In this document: positions 7,575 through 15,951 of the stretch, in pieces
How positions within the stretch are numbered: position 1 is the stretch's first letter
How the letters are laid out: each line of letters starts with the position of its first letter
NCBI GenBank assembly: GCA_965222695.1
Contig: OZ244967.1
Location: forward strand, 4,650,001 to 4,714,000
DNA: 64,000 nucleotides
Source of the DNA: UBA7957 sp965222695
Lineage (GTDB): Bacteria > Pseudomonadota > Gammaproteobacteria > Granulosicoccales > Granulosicoccaceae
Direction: 5' to 3'
Notes under the pieces: model-generated
The model's database searches: none
Seen by the model: only the letters and a program-made list of their open reading frames with translations
Told to the model about the DNA's origin: nothing
Program-made: the position numbers and the translations under genes

Positions 7575-10340
7575 TTATTCGCTTTCGCCTGGGTCTTCCT
7601 GGCACTCCCGAACCGGCAGAGAAAAACCGAATTCGGTTCCGCTGACGCCGTTGCTCTCAACCCATATCCGTCCCTTATGCTGCTCCATGATCAGCTGTGA
7701 TATTGCAAGCCCCAAGCCGGAACCGCGGGGTTTGCCTGTTTGTTGGTCCTGTACTTGTTGAAATCGCCTGAATATCCTGTCCTGGTGTTCCTGACTGATC
7801 CCGGGGCCGTTATCTCGAACCCTGATAATCAGATTGGTCTGTTCTTCCACCAGACTGACAAGCACTTCCCCTTTCCCGGGTTCGCAGAATTTTGCTGCAT
7901 TGGAAAGCATATTGATAAGAACCTGTTGCACCCGGTCTTTATCCAGACAGGTTTCTACAGCCTTTTCCGGCACATCGCTGCGCAGTCTCATTTTCCGGTC
8001 CTGATAGAGTTGAAAAACTGACTCGATGGCATCCTGCACGATTTGCCGGACGTCCAGATATTCCAGATTCAGCTGAATATTGCCCGATTCCAGTTTTGCC
8101 ATATCGAGAACGTCGTTGATCAGACGGGTCAGACGCTCACTCTCTTTAACGATAATCTGGAGAAACTTTTCCCTCTCTTCAACTGAGACGTCCGGCGTGT
8201 TAAGCAGTATTTCCGAAAATGCCCGAATCGAAGTCAAGGGTGTTCGCAATTCATGACTGACGGTGGAGACGAATTCATCCTTCATTTTATCCAGTTCTTT
8301 TAGCTGCTCATTCGCTTCGCGCAGTTCATCGGACGTTTTCTCAAGTTCCCGGGTTTTCTGTTCAAGCTGGTGGCTGTATTCCATGACTTGTGTTGTTTCG
8401 GTGAGTATTTCCATCACATCCTCGATATTGATGGTTTCACCTTTATAGAAATCGGATATGATCGATCTGGCACTGGATGCGCCCACCACTCCGGCCAGTA
8501 TCTGCTCGGCATGGTTGGCGATATACAAATTGTGCTCGGATTTTTCCAGCTCTTCGGGGTCAAAACCTCGGTGTAAGGCAAATGAGCGGAACTGGCGTTC
8601 AGTCGCTTCTTCACCGATAAATCTTGAAACCACCGCGTGCAGCTCTTTGTAATGTACGTGGCCGCGCCAGACCCCGGTTCCGGATCCGATATCGTCCTGC
8701 TGGCTGTAAATATCAACGAATTCCCGCGCCTGGAGCTGCTCCAATGGGCCAGCCTTGGTAAAAGTGGAGACTATGATAATCAATAGCAGATTGAGCGGCA
8801 GAGACCAAAGCACCGCATGACTGACAGGATCCAGACCTTCCAGGCCCATTAATGCGTAGGGTTTAAGCAGGCCAATGTCCCACAGGCCCTTATCGATAAA
8901 ACTGGTAGGGATCCAGCCCGATTGAGACAGTGCCGGTATAAACAGGCAATATCCCCAGATAACAAATCCTGCGGATAATCCGGCAAGTGCGCCCAGCCGG
9001 CTGGCATCCTTCCAGTAGATTCCGAGAATTATCGCAGGCGCAAACTGCGCCGCGGCGACGAAGGAGACCAGGCCGATGGTTACCAGTGCATAGGATTCGC
9101 TGATAAATTTAAAATAGATATAGGCCAGGAGTAAAATGGCAACAATGGAACTGCGTCTTATCAGCAGGATCGCGCCGGTAAGATCCGTCCGCTCGGCGAA
9201 GTTTAGAATGTTTCTGCGTAACATTACCGGCATAATCAGTTCATTGCATATCATGGTTGCCAGGGCAATGGTCGCCACTATGACCATACTGGTGGCGGCG
9301 GAAAGACCACCGATAAAAACAAAAAGTGTCAATAAGGGCTGTTGGGCAGCCATGGGTATAGTGAGCACAAAGGTATCCGGGTCGACCGAACCGTCCGGGA
9401 ACAACAATAACCCTCCCAGTGCCAGCGGCAGGACGAACAGATTAATGACTAACAGATACAGCGGAAACAGCCAGGTCGCTTTGTCGATATGGGATTCGTC
9501 AGTATTTTCAACCACTGTGACCTGAAACTGACGCGGCAGCAGAAATATCGCCAGCATGGAGATAATCAGCAATGAGAACCAGCTGACGTATCCTCCGGGC
9601 AGGGAATCCATCGTCAGCAGCCGTGCAAGGGCGGGGTCAGATATCGCCTGCGAGAAAATATCGGCGGGCCCGCCGAACAATACAAATGTGGTATAGAATC
9701 CTACCGCCAGGAAAGCGATGAGTTTTACGATTGATTCAAAGGCAATGGCTGCGACCATACCTTCGTGCTGTTCAGTGACATCCAGTTGCCGGGTGCCGAA
9801 TATAATCGTAAAGGCTGCCAGCAGGAGTGCTATGTAAAATGCCGTATCTTGCCAGAAGGCGTTGTGGATTAGATTGGGGGTAAAGACTTCAGGATAGTTT
9901 TGTATCACCGTATAGCTGGACGCAACCGCTTTGAGCTGCAGGGAGATATACGGAAGTATGCCAATGACACAAATGACGGTGACCAGACTGGTCAGCAAAG
10001 CGCTTTTGCCGTAGCGGGAGCCGATAAAATCGGCGATGGAGGTAATCCGGTGCTTTTTTGATATACGAACGATTTTTTTTAAGACAAACCACCACAGTGC
10101 CGCCATCAATGTCGGGCCCAGATATATGGGCAAAAAACCAAGCCCCGTGCTGGCCGCGCGGCCGACGCTGCCATAGTAGGTCCAGGCTGTGCAGTAGATG
10201 GCAAGTGAAAGAGAATAAACGTAAGGATTACTGATAATACTGCGTTTTTCGCCGGATCGCTTATCGCCAAAATAGGCGATACCGAACAGTATGCCCATGT
10301 ACAAAAATGCAGCTATTAAGACAATTCCGTCACTCAGCAT
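7575..10340 (-). CDS. Sodium/solute-symporter-type sensor histidine kinase (CbrA/CrbS-like)
   Basis: 921 residues from ATG 10340, which has a good Shine-Dalgarno (GAGGTCAGG); an upstream alternative at 10364 adds eight residues. Layout: about 13 membrane segments of the SLC5/SSS transporter fold (roughly residues 1-540), a STAC-like linker (HAEQILAGVVGASSAR), a coiled coil, a HisKA domain with phosphorylatable His near residue 696 (SHELRTPL), and a HATPase domain with N, G1 (DNGPG) and G2 (GSGLGLA) boxes. No PAS or C-terminal receiver is present, unlike longer CrbS proteins. CbrA/CrbS kinases control carbon/nitrogen balance or the acetate switch (acs); the acetate genes 13-17 kb away make that plausible here but unproven. 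It overlaps the preceding small gene by 11 bp. The solitary response regulator at 12.8 kb is a candidate partner. Confidence 0.92.
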   Translation of the reverse strand: MLSDGIVLIAAFLYMGILFGIAYFGDKRSGEKRSIISNPYVYSLSLAIYCTAWTYYGSVGRAASTGLGFLPIYLGPTLMAALWWFVLKKIVRISKKHRITSIADFIGSRYGKSALLTSLVTVICVIGILPYISLQLKAVASSYTVIQNYPEVFTPNLIHNAFWQDTAFYIALLLAAFTIIFGTRQLDVTEQHEGMVAAIAFESIVKLIAFLAVGFYTTFVLFGGPADIFSQAISDPALARLLTMDSLPGGYVSWFSLLIISMLAIFLLPRQFQVTVVENTDESHIDKATWLFPLYLLVINLFVLPLALGGLLLFPDGSVDPDTFVLTIPMAAQQPLLTLFVFIGGLSAATSMVIVATIALATMICNELIMPVMLRRNILNFAERTDLTGAILLIRRSSIVAILLLAYIYFKFISESYALVTIGLVSFVAAAQFAPAIILGIYWKDASRLGALAGLSAGFVIWGYCLFIPALSQSGWIPTSFIDKGLWDIGLLKPYALMGLEGLDPVSHAVLWSLPLNLLLIIIVSTFTKAGPLEQLQAREFVDIYSQQDDIGSGTGVWRGHVHYKELHAVVSRFIGEEATERQFRSFALHRGFDPEELEKSEHNLYIANHAEQILAGVVGASSARSIISDFYKGETINIEDVMEILTETTQVMEYSHQLEQKTRELEKTSDELREANEQLKELDKMKDEFVSTVSHELRTPLTSIRAFSEILLNTPDVSVEEREKFLQIIVKESERLTRLINDVLDMAKLESGNIQLNLEYLDVRQIVQDAIESVFQLYQDRKMRLRSDVPEKAVETCLDKDRVQQVLINMLSNAAKFCEPGKGEVLVSLVEEQTNLIIRVRDNGPGISQEHQDRIFRRFQQVQDQQTGKPRGSGLGLAISQLIMEQHKGRIWVESNGVSGTEFGFSLPVRECQEDPGESE

Positions 10341-10569
10341 CCTGACCTCTGAGTGAATTGTCATCGGCGTCTTGTTTATGCAGCTGATTGATTAACCAGC
10401 GTACGCTGACAATCATGATCAACCATACGCCGAATAAATAAATGTACAACAGTGGAATTCCGACTATCAGAGTGTTCCTCGACGCCAGCAGCAACAAGGG
10501 GAAATTCATGGCGATCAATGCGCATAACACCGTAACCAAAAGGCGTTTTTTATAGAGGTTCCTCAACAT
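10330..10569 (-). CDS. Small membrane protein, CbrX-like by position
   Basis: 79 residues with a basic N-terminus, two hydrophobic segments (about residues 10-30 and 33-58) and a charged C-terminal tail. The ATG at 10569 is preceded by a good Shine-Dalgarno (GAGGA, about eight bases away). Its stop lies 11 bp inside the start of the SSS-type kinase, so the two are likely translationally coupled. Pseudomonas cbrA is preceded by a similar small overlapping gene (cbrX); the match here is size, topology and position, not a sequence comparison. Role unknown; it may help insertion or control of the kinase. Confidence 0.75.
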   Translation of the reverse strand: MLRNLYKKRLLVTVLCALIAMNFPLLLLASRNTLIVGIPLLYIYLFGVWLIMIVSVRWLINQLHKQDADDNSLRGQDAE

Positions 10570-10599
10570 CGGCTATTCCTCATTTTAACACTCATTCCC

Positions 10600-12663
10600 T
10601 TAGCGATAGGCGTTTAATGCGTCCTGCAGTGTCACAATTCCCTGTGCTTCTAAGAGATCGATCAGGCGGAGTAATAATTCCGCAGTTGCCAGACTATCGG
10701 CCAAGGCCGCGTGGCGGTCGAATATTTCTATACCGAGACGTTTTACTATGGCGTCCAGTGATTGATCAACATCGTGACCATGCAAACACACTGACAGCAT
10801 TAAGGTATCGAGAACCGGATTGTTGAATCTGATGCCGGTTTGCATCTCACGTCGTTTCAGGAATTTCAAGTCAAACCACGCATTATGCGCGACCAGCACC
10901 GAATCACCGACAAATGCTTTGAATTGCGGCAGCACTTGATCAATGGTCGGAGCGTCCTTGATCTGATCGTCGGTAATGCCGTGATAGCGTATGGAAGCTT
11001 TAGGAATCGATCGGTTGGGATAGACGAGTTGATCGAAAATTTCGTCCGACAGAATCCGTTGGTTGACGACTCGAACACCGGCTATAGAGATAATTTCATC
11101 CCCTTGATCCGGGTTGAGTCCCGTGGTTTCAGTATCGAATACGACAAAATTGAGTTCTCTGAGCCGTTGGGTTTTCAAGGTTGAGCTGTCACCGGCCATT
11201 TCCGAAAGATCAAAATCGTAGGTGATGGGCCGGGGTGGAATATATTCTGCCACGTTTTCCCACTGCCGGTCGGAGCCGGGAACCGGAATACGCAGAATTG
11301 AACTGTCTTCAAGGCGGGGGTGGCGTTGGCTCCAGATCACGCTGCTGTGTTGACGAAGCACTTGACCGACCGTCGGAAAACCGACTACATCGGGAAGTGA
11401 TTCAGCGTCCCAGGCGGTTAGCTGTTTATGTGATACGGGTTCGCCTGCCCACGTAAGATCGAGATAAACTTTGTGATCGCGGTGATCGGCGTACAAATCG
11501 AATTCACTGATGCCGTACAATTCCTTTATTTTCAGCATGTAGAACTCAAGTAGTACAACCATGGCATGACTATCGATGCGCATCCACAGGGGCAGGCCCG
11601 TTTGCGTGACTTTTAACTCATTGAATACAGTTTCACGCCGGCTGACATTTTTGATCAGATCGGGCGAATAAATGTCTGCTGTAATCAACTCTCCGCCGAG
11701 CAGTTTGCGCGACTCATTGGCCAGATTGTCGACTTGATTGCTTAGATTTTCACTCTCCGACAATATGATGCCATGAAATGCATCACGCATGTTTTCGGGA
11801 ATATCCTTGTGCATCGATAGATTCTCTGCTGCGGCTTTCAGACTGGCGAGCGGGCTGCGAAATTGTTCCACTGTTTTGCGTAACAGCTCGTTTCGTTTGC
11901 GCAAGGCTCCCTGGCGGGACGTCACGTCATAAAATGTCATGACAAATCCCTTTGATTCGCCAGTCTCGTCCTCACCACTCAGCAGCCCCATCCGGCAATG
12001 CAGCATGTGTTCCTTATTCAGAACGGTACAAACGAAGTCGGTGGAGACGGATTTTGATTCAGAATCAGAATTTGAATTGACAACATCGAGGGTATGTTCA
12101 ACCGGGCCCCTGGGCAATAAATCATATAAAGAGCGACCAAGTCCTACCAATTCAGGGCTACGTAGTATGCGCACGGAGCTTGGATTATATAGAATGATAC
12201 GCGCATTTCTATCGCAAACGATGACCCCCTCATCCAGACCGCGTATGACCTGTTCAAGATAGTTTCTCTTCAGATCTGCCGATTGTGCTCCGGTTTTCAA
12301 GGCGCGGCTGATTTGTAAACGAGACTTTGCAATCTCATTTCCGAATTCGTGAATGATCTCGGGCAGCCTGCCCAATAAATGTCCCGGTCTGATTTCAAGA
12401 TCGTGTGTCGCGTGGGTTTTCAGAATAATATCCGCACCTCGAACAACGGAACTCAAGGGCTGCAATATCCGGCTGTTGAGCTGTTTCCAGAGATAGAGTG
12501 TGATTGCTGCCGCTACCGCCAGGATGAGCAATACGGCGATTAGCGTTAAGGACGATTCTTGCGCTTGTTGATCAAAATAGGCCGCAGCAGCAATGCTTAT
12601 GGCAATCAGTAGTAATAGTAAGTTGCAGGAAAAGAAAATATCAAACTGGCTTCGAAACCGCAT
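10600..12663 (-). CDS. Membrane PAS/pseudokinase protein fused to DnaQ-type 3'-5' exonuclease
   Basis: 687 residues. Two transmembrane segments (about 8-30 and 37-57), a HAMP-like stretch, a PAS domain (about 125-240, GVIVCDRNARIILYNPSSVRIL), a HisKA-like helical region where the usual phospho-histidine is replaced (VEQFRSPLASLKAA has Q-F where H-E normally stands), a poorly conserved ATPase-like middle, then a complete DEDDh exonuclease from about residue 506: DTE (510-512), AHNAWFD, and H651/D656. The kinase half looks unable to autophosphorylate, while the nuclease half keeps its catalytic acidic residues. RBS GAGGAA precedes ATG 12663. It sits between a response regulator and the SSS kinase in a leftward block. 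Domain identities are firm; the combined function is not known to me. Confidence 0.88.
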   Translation of the reverse strand: MRFRSQFDIFFSCNLLLLLIAISIAAAAYFDQQAQESSLTLIAVLLILAVAAAITLYLWKQLNSRILQPLSSVVRGADIILKTHATHDLEIRPGHLLGRLPEIIHEFGNEIAKSRLQISRALKTGAQSADLKRNYLEQVIRGLDEGVIVCDRNARIILYNPSSVRILRSPELVGLGRSLYDLLPRGPVEHTLDVVNSNSDSESKSVSTDFVCTVLNKEHMLHCRMGLLSGEDETGESKGFVMTFYDVTSRQGALRKRNELLRKTVEQFRSPLASLKAAAENLSMHKDIPENMRDAFHGIILSESENLSNQVDNLANESRKLLGGELITADIYSPDLIKNVSRRETVFNELKVTQTGLPLWMRIDSHAMVVLLEFYMLKIKELYGISEFDLYADHRDHKVYLDLTWAGEPVSHKQLTAWDAESLPDVVGFPTVGQVLRQHSSVIWSQRHPRLEDSSILRIPVPGSDRQWENVAEYIPPRPITYDFDLSEMAGDSSTLKTQRLRELNFVVFDTETTGLNPDQGDEIISIAGVRVVNQRILSDEIFDQLVYPNRSIPKASIRYHGITDDQIKDAPTIDQVLPQFKAFVGDSVLVAHNAWFDLKFLKRREMQTGIRFNNPVLDTLMLSVCLHGHDVDQSLDAIVKRLGIEIFDRHAALADSLATAELLLRLIDLLEAQGIVTLQDALNAYR

Positions 12664-12817
12664 ATTGACTGCTTCCTCTGTGTGGTGACTGACGGCTCAT
12701 TGGCTGGTGTAATTATTTTACAGCCGATGGTACTTTCTATAACGATCATTCATCGTTATCAACGTCAACCCGATCTGGTGGCTTGATCAATAAGCCCGGA
12801 GCAGGATACAGATAAAA

Positions 12818-13183
12818 TTAACCGAGTAATCCGGTGATTTTTTCAATGATGTCCTGAGTCGAGAAAGGTTTGGTGACATAATCATTGGCACCCAGCGCAA
12901 GCCCTTTTTCTCGCTCAACCTCTCTGCCTTTGGCGGTTAAAATGACGATTTTAAGGTCGTTCCAGTCCGAGTCCTGGCGTACCATTTGACACACTTCGAA
13001 ACCGTCAAGCTTCGGCATATTGACATCGAGTAGCACCAAATCCGGTCCCCACTCCCTGATTTTGTCCATAGCGGCCTCTCCGTCGGGCGCGGTATTTACT
13101 TCATAGCCTGCCTTCTGAACAACAAACTCAAGTGAGAGAAGAATGTTGGGTTCATCATCAACTATCAATACTTTTTTTTCCAT
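12818..13183 (-). CDS. Single-domain (CheY-like) response regulator
   Basis: 121 residues from ATG 13183 (MEKKVLIVDDEPN); a GTG four codons earlier is possible. It is only a receiver domain: acidic pair DDE near the N-terminus, phospho-acceptor Asp in LVLLDVNMPKLDG, conserved Thr in VILTAKG and Lys in VTKPF. No DNA-binding domain follows, so output must go through protein contacts. As the first gene of the leftward signalling block it is the obvious candidate to take phosphate from the SSS kinase, which has no receiver of its own. That pairing is inference. Confidence 0.9.
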   Translation of the reverse strand: MEKKVLIVDDEPNILLSLEFVVQKAGYEVNTAPDGEAAMDKIREWGPDLVLLDVNMPKLDGFEVCQMVRQDSDWNDLKIVILTAKGREVEREKGLALGANDYVTKPFSTQDIIEKITGLLG

Positions 13184-14065
13184 ATCCTCTATCACACCCT
13201 GCCGCTGAAACGGTCAAATTTAAAGTGGTAGGACCAGATGATTCGATTGAGCCTGACATGTTCTGACACATTTCGAATCCGGACCAAAGACAGGTTCAGA
13301 CGAGTCAGGACAGGTTCAAACGCTCCAGTTTTTCGATCTAGTAATGTTATTGTGTATCCAGTGTAACTTTAAATGCTGGAGATATCGAATATCCATAGGG
13401 AGATGTTAGCCGGTCTGCCCGGCTTTGCTCATCAGCTTGGCTCCCGACCGTGTTGGCTTAGCCCTTTATGACTCGCTGTCTCCGTCAATATCATGTTGTC
13501 GATGTACTAGGGAGACTATGTCTTTTCGGCATGGTGTTAAAAGCCCGGTGCATATCGCACCGCCGGTCGGACCGGCAAGCGTCGCGCGTATCAGGCAAAA
13601 GTCTCGGACAAACACTCGCGCTCGTCCGTCTTGGGGGTTAGCATGGAAGTGCAAATGCGTAAATACACAGTGTTGCACTTCCCGCCGGCGGGTCAGCCAT
13701 TGCTGGTCAAATACGCCTTGCATCTTCGCACGGCAGGTCTGCCAACTATTCCCTGTTCTGATTGATAAATTTGCAGAACGAAACACCGGAGTCTTCACGG
13801 CATATTGACGAGTAATAGCACAGTGAATTGAACCGGGAAATATTGAATGAGTCGTATTTAGGTCAGACTTGTACTTATATAAAGTTTAAACGGCTAAAAG
13901 TGTTAACTTCGGAATTGAGTGACCAAAATTTACACAACTACCCGGTTCAGAGTGTTAGCTTTCTTACTGTGTTTGTTGGGTTTTCGGGGTGCAGGGATTA
14001 CAGCAAGTGGCTATGAGATCAGATTTACCTTCTGTCGCTTCGATGCTATTCTTGTCATGACAATA
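13184..14065. other. Long intergenic region with structured sequence, no convincing gene
   Basis: About 880 bp. Overlapping open frames on both strands (about 13425-13808 plus and 13466-13798 minus) have cysteine- and arginine-rich or low-complexity composition and no recognisable domain, so I do not call them. A 40-codon frame at 13643-13765 begins after GGGGG and is a weak small-protein candidate. The stretch 13545-13690 contains several inverted repeats: a CGGTGC...GCACCG hairpin, a GCCGGTC/GACCGGC hairpin and an AAGTGCAA...TTGCACTT stem around the small frame. Two near-repeats of GACAGGTTCA lie at about 13290-13320. It may hold a small RNA or decayed sequence. Confidence 0.5.
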
Positions 14066-14344
14066 CTATTTTGGTGGACGGCCGCGTTTTCGATTGGGCT
14101 GCCCGTTTGAGTCGTATCGTTCCGGGAAAAGCGTTTCAGGATCCATGTTCAGTGATTCAGCGATTATTTTTTCGGCACGCGGGTATGGCTTGACCATGGC
14201 TTGCCAGACTGCTTGACGGCTTATGCCGGCATCTCTGGCTAAAGAGGCGAGACTTCTGTCCTGAAGAGCCAGTTGGTAGATAATCCAGGCACGTCGCTTG
14301 GATTTGTTCCGTAGTAGGGCGTTTGTTTTCTTATCAATTTCCAT
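14066..14344 (-). CDS. Ner/Nlp-type helix-turn-helix regulator
   Basis: 92 residues from ATG 14344 (a TTG four codons earlier is possible; neither has a strong RBS). The pattern RRAWIIYQLALQDRSLASLARDAGISRQAVWQAM, followed by AEKIIAESLNMDPETLFPERY, matches the small DNA-binding domain of phage Mu Ner and bacterial Nlp/SfsB, where the final PxxLWPxRY segment is characteristic. The tail is basic (RKRGRPPK), like an AT-hook. Ner-type proteins act as early transcription switches in transposable phages. It is divergent from an XRE repressor, and a 17-bp palindrome covers its start. No phage structural genes are nearby. Confidence 0.82.
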   Translation of the reverse strand: MEIDKKTNALLRNKSKRRAWIIYQLALQDRSLASLARDAGISRQAVWQAMVKPYPRAEKIIAESLNMDPETLFPERYDSNGQPNRKRGRPPK

Positions 14345-14359
14345 ATTGGTAGCCAATAT
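14343..14359. promoter_or_regulatory. Palindromic operator candidate over the Ner-like start
   Basis: ATATTGG-TAG-CCAATAT is a perfect inverted repeat with 7-bp arms and it includes the ATG at 14342-14344. Two TGATCA-containing sites lie further into the same divergent promoter region (about 14373 and 14436). Placement over the start codon suggests autoregulation or control by the divergent repressor. No binding data; inference from symmetry and position. Confidence 0.45.
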
Positions 14360-14493
14360 AGTTCAACAAAATGATCAAATCAATATGCTGACGCACGATT
14401 TATTGTAACACAGACTTACTGATGTTCATTTTATTGATCAGAAATTGAGACTAAAAACTGTAGGCGCTTATTACAACTAAAAGAGGCTTATCA

Positions 14494-15012
14494 TTGGAAT
14501 TTAATGACAAAGGTAAAGTCGATAATGATATGGAATCTGCAGCTCGAGAAGATTCCCGTGGATTTTCTCATCGACTACGCGAAGCAATGCAAGGGCGAAG
14601 CATACGCGAGTTTGCATCATCAGCTACTATGTCTGCAGGTACACTGCATAATTATCTGAATGATGAAAGTTTACCAACCTTGGATAAACTGATATCGCTT
14701 GCGAATACCGCCAATGTTAGTTTGAACTGGCTGGCCACGGGGCGTGGGCCCGTGCATTTGGAGCATCAGGTGTCTAAACTGCAAGAGCCGGGATCCGAGC
14801 AGGCCACGGCTACTGAAAAGCGGTTGGATGTCGCTCTATTGACCGCCATTCTGGAATGCCTGGAAAAGACAATAGTGGATCTGAATATAGAGATGAGCCC
14901 CGAAAAGAAAAGCAGTGTTACGGTGTCTATATACGATCTCTATTCTGAACTGGGGGACAAAGCTGTCAACAAGGACAAAATTTTCAGATTAATCGAATCA
15001 ACTGTCAGCTGA
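14494..15012 (+). CDS. XRE-family helix-turn-helix transcriptional repressor
   Basis: 172 residues from TTG 14494, which has a Shine-Dalgarno (AGAGG) seven bases upstream; ATG 14530 is the alternative. The HTH is at about residues 25-75 (IREFASSATMSAGTLHNYLNDESLPTLDKL), followed by VSLNWLATGRGP, a segment typical of prophage CI-like and Mu-type repressors. The C-terminal part (about 100-172) is helical and lacks a visible LexA-like Ser/Lys protease dyad, so induction by autocleavage is unlikely. Divergent from the Ner-like gene, forming a minimal phage-like switch. Confidence 0.82.
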   Translation: MEFNDKGKVDNDMESAAREDSRGFSHRLREAMQGRSIREFASSATMSAGTLHNYLNDESLPTLDKLISLANTANVSLNWLATGRGPVHLEHQVSKLQEPGSEQATATEKRLDVALLTAILECLEKTIVDLNIEMSPEKKSSVTVSIYDLYSELGDKAVNKDKIFRLIESTVS

Positions 15013-15033
15013 CTTGCTGTATCATCCCTTACT

Positions 15034-15825
15034 TCACGTGTTTAACACTTGTTTGGCACCGTCAAATAGTCGAAAAAAATTTCGAGTGGTCGATTCGGCA
15101 AGATGTTGCAAGCTAATCCCCCTTAGGTTTGCGATAAACTCAGCAGTATGCATGGTGTAAGCGGGTTCATTTCGTTTTCCTCGATGAGGGACTGGCGCCA
15201 GATAGGGGGCATCGGTTTCCACCAACATGCGGTCGAGCGGCATTTTTTTAGCCACTTCCTGAACCAGGGGTGCGTTTTTAAAAGTAACAATGCCGGAAAA
15301 TGAAATGTAAAATCCGATGTCGAGCGCCTGTTGCGCAATCCGCCAGTCCTCAGCAAAACAGTGCATAACACCGCCGGCATCCTCTGCACTTTCTTCGCGC
15401 AACATTCGCATTGTGTCGTTGGCTGCATCACGTGTATGAATGATGAGTGGTTTCTTCAGAGACCTGGCAGCCGCTATATGCCTTGAGAACCGTTGATGTT
15501 GCCATTCAAGGTCTCCAGAGCTGCGAAAATAGTCAAGTCCGGTCTCACCTATGGCGACTACATTTGGATTGTCGCCGATGTGGATAAGGTCGTTCAAAGT
15601 GGGCTCGTAGCCTTCCCGGTGGTTAGGGTGTACGCCCGCTGAGGCAAAAATATGCTTGTACTTCTCCGCCATCAAAAGAATTTCGGGAAATTCTTCCCAG
15701 CTTACCGATACACATAGCATCCATTTAACATTGTTTGATTTTGCGTTCTGCAAAACTTCGGGGAGGCGCTCCTTAAGCCCGGCAAAATTCAGATGACAAT
15801 GCGAATCGACAAGAGTCAGGGACAT
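15034..15825 (-). CDS. TatD-family metal-dependent hydrolase (DNase)
   Basis: 263 residues with TatD signatures: VDSHCHLN at the N-terminus (metal-binding HxH), GETGLDYF, HTRDA, MHCFAEDW and VETDAPYLAPVPHRGK. Members are 3'-5' DNases of the amidohydrolase fold. In many gammaproteobacteria a tatD homologue follows holB and a PilZ gene; here it stands alone beside the XRE regulator. Which paralogue (YcfH or TatD) cannot be settled, so no symbol is given. Confidence 0.93.
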   Translation of the reverse strand: MSLTLVDSHCHLNFAGLKERLPEVLQNAKSNNVKWMLCVSVSWEEFPEILLMAEKYKHIFASAGVHPNHREGYEPTLNDLIHIGDNPNVVAIGETGLDYFRSSGDLEWQHQRFSRHIAAARSLKKPLIIHTRDAANDTMRMLREESAEDAGGVMHCFAEDWRIAQQALDIGFYISFSGIVTFKNAPLVQEVAKKMPLDRMLVETDAPYLAPVPHRGKRNEPAYTMHTAEFIANLRGISLQHLAESTTRNFFRLFDGAKQVLNT

Positions 15826-15903
15826 GATGGATTTCCGATGCAGTCTTTTCTGTTGGCGGGATTATACGGTTAAGCGTCTGTTGCGGCGAGCTTTGCTAAA
15901 GGG

Positions 15904-15927
15904 AAAAAGGGGCATAGGCCCCTTTTT
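15904..15927 (-). terminator. Rho-independent terminator after phbB
   Basis: A GGGGC/GCCCC stem with a four-base loop is flanked by A5 on the left and T5 on the right, so it can work in either direction. It lies 25 bp past the leftward phbB stop and would end the phasin-phbB transcript before the tatD start. Confidence 0.8.
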
Positions 15928-15951
15928 CATAACAACCATGTTGTAAAGGGT

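Noticed and set aside
13226..13236. TGGT-AGG-ACCA, resembling a FadR/PdhR-type GntR operator upstream of the response regulator
   Set aside because: A single 11-bp match with no GntR regulator nearby; such short palindromes are expected by chance.
13425..13808. 127-residue plus-strand frame and an overlapping 110-residue minus-strand frame
   Set aside because: Neither shows a recognisable domain; both have composition expected of noncoding GC-rich DNA and they overlap each other.
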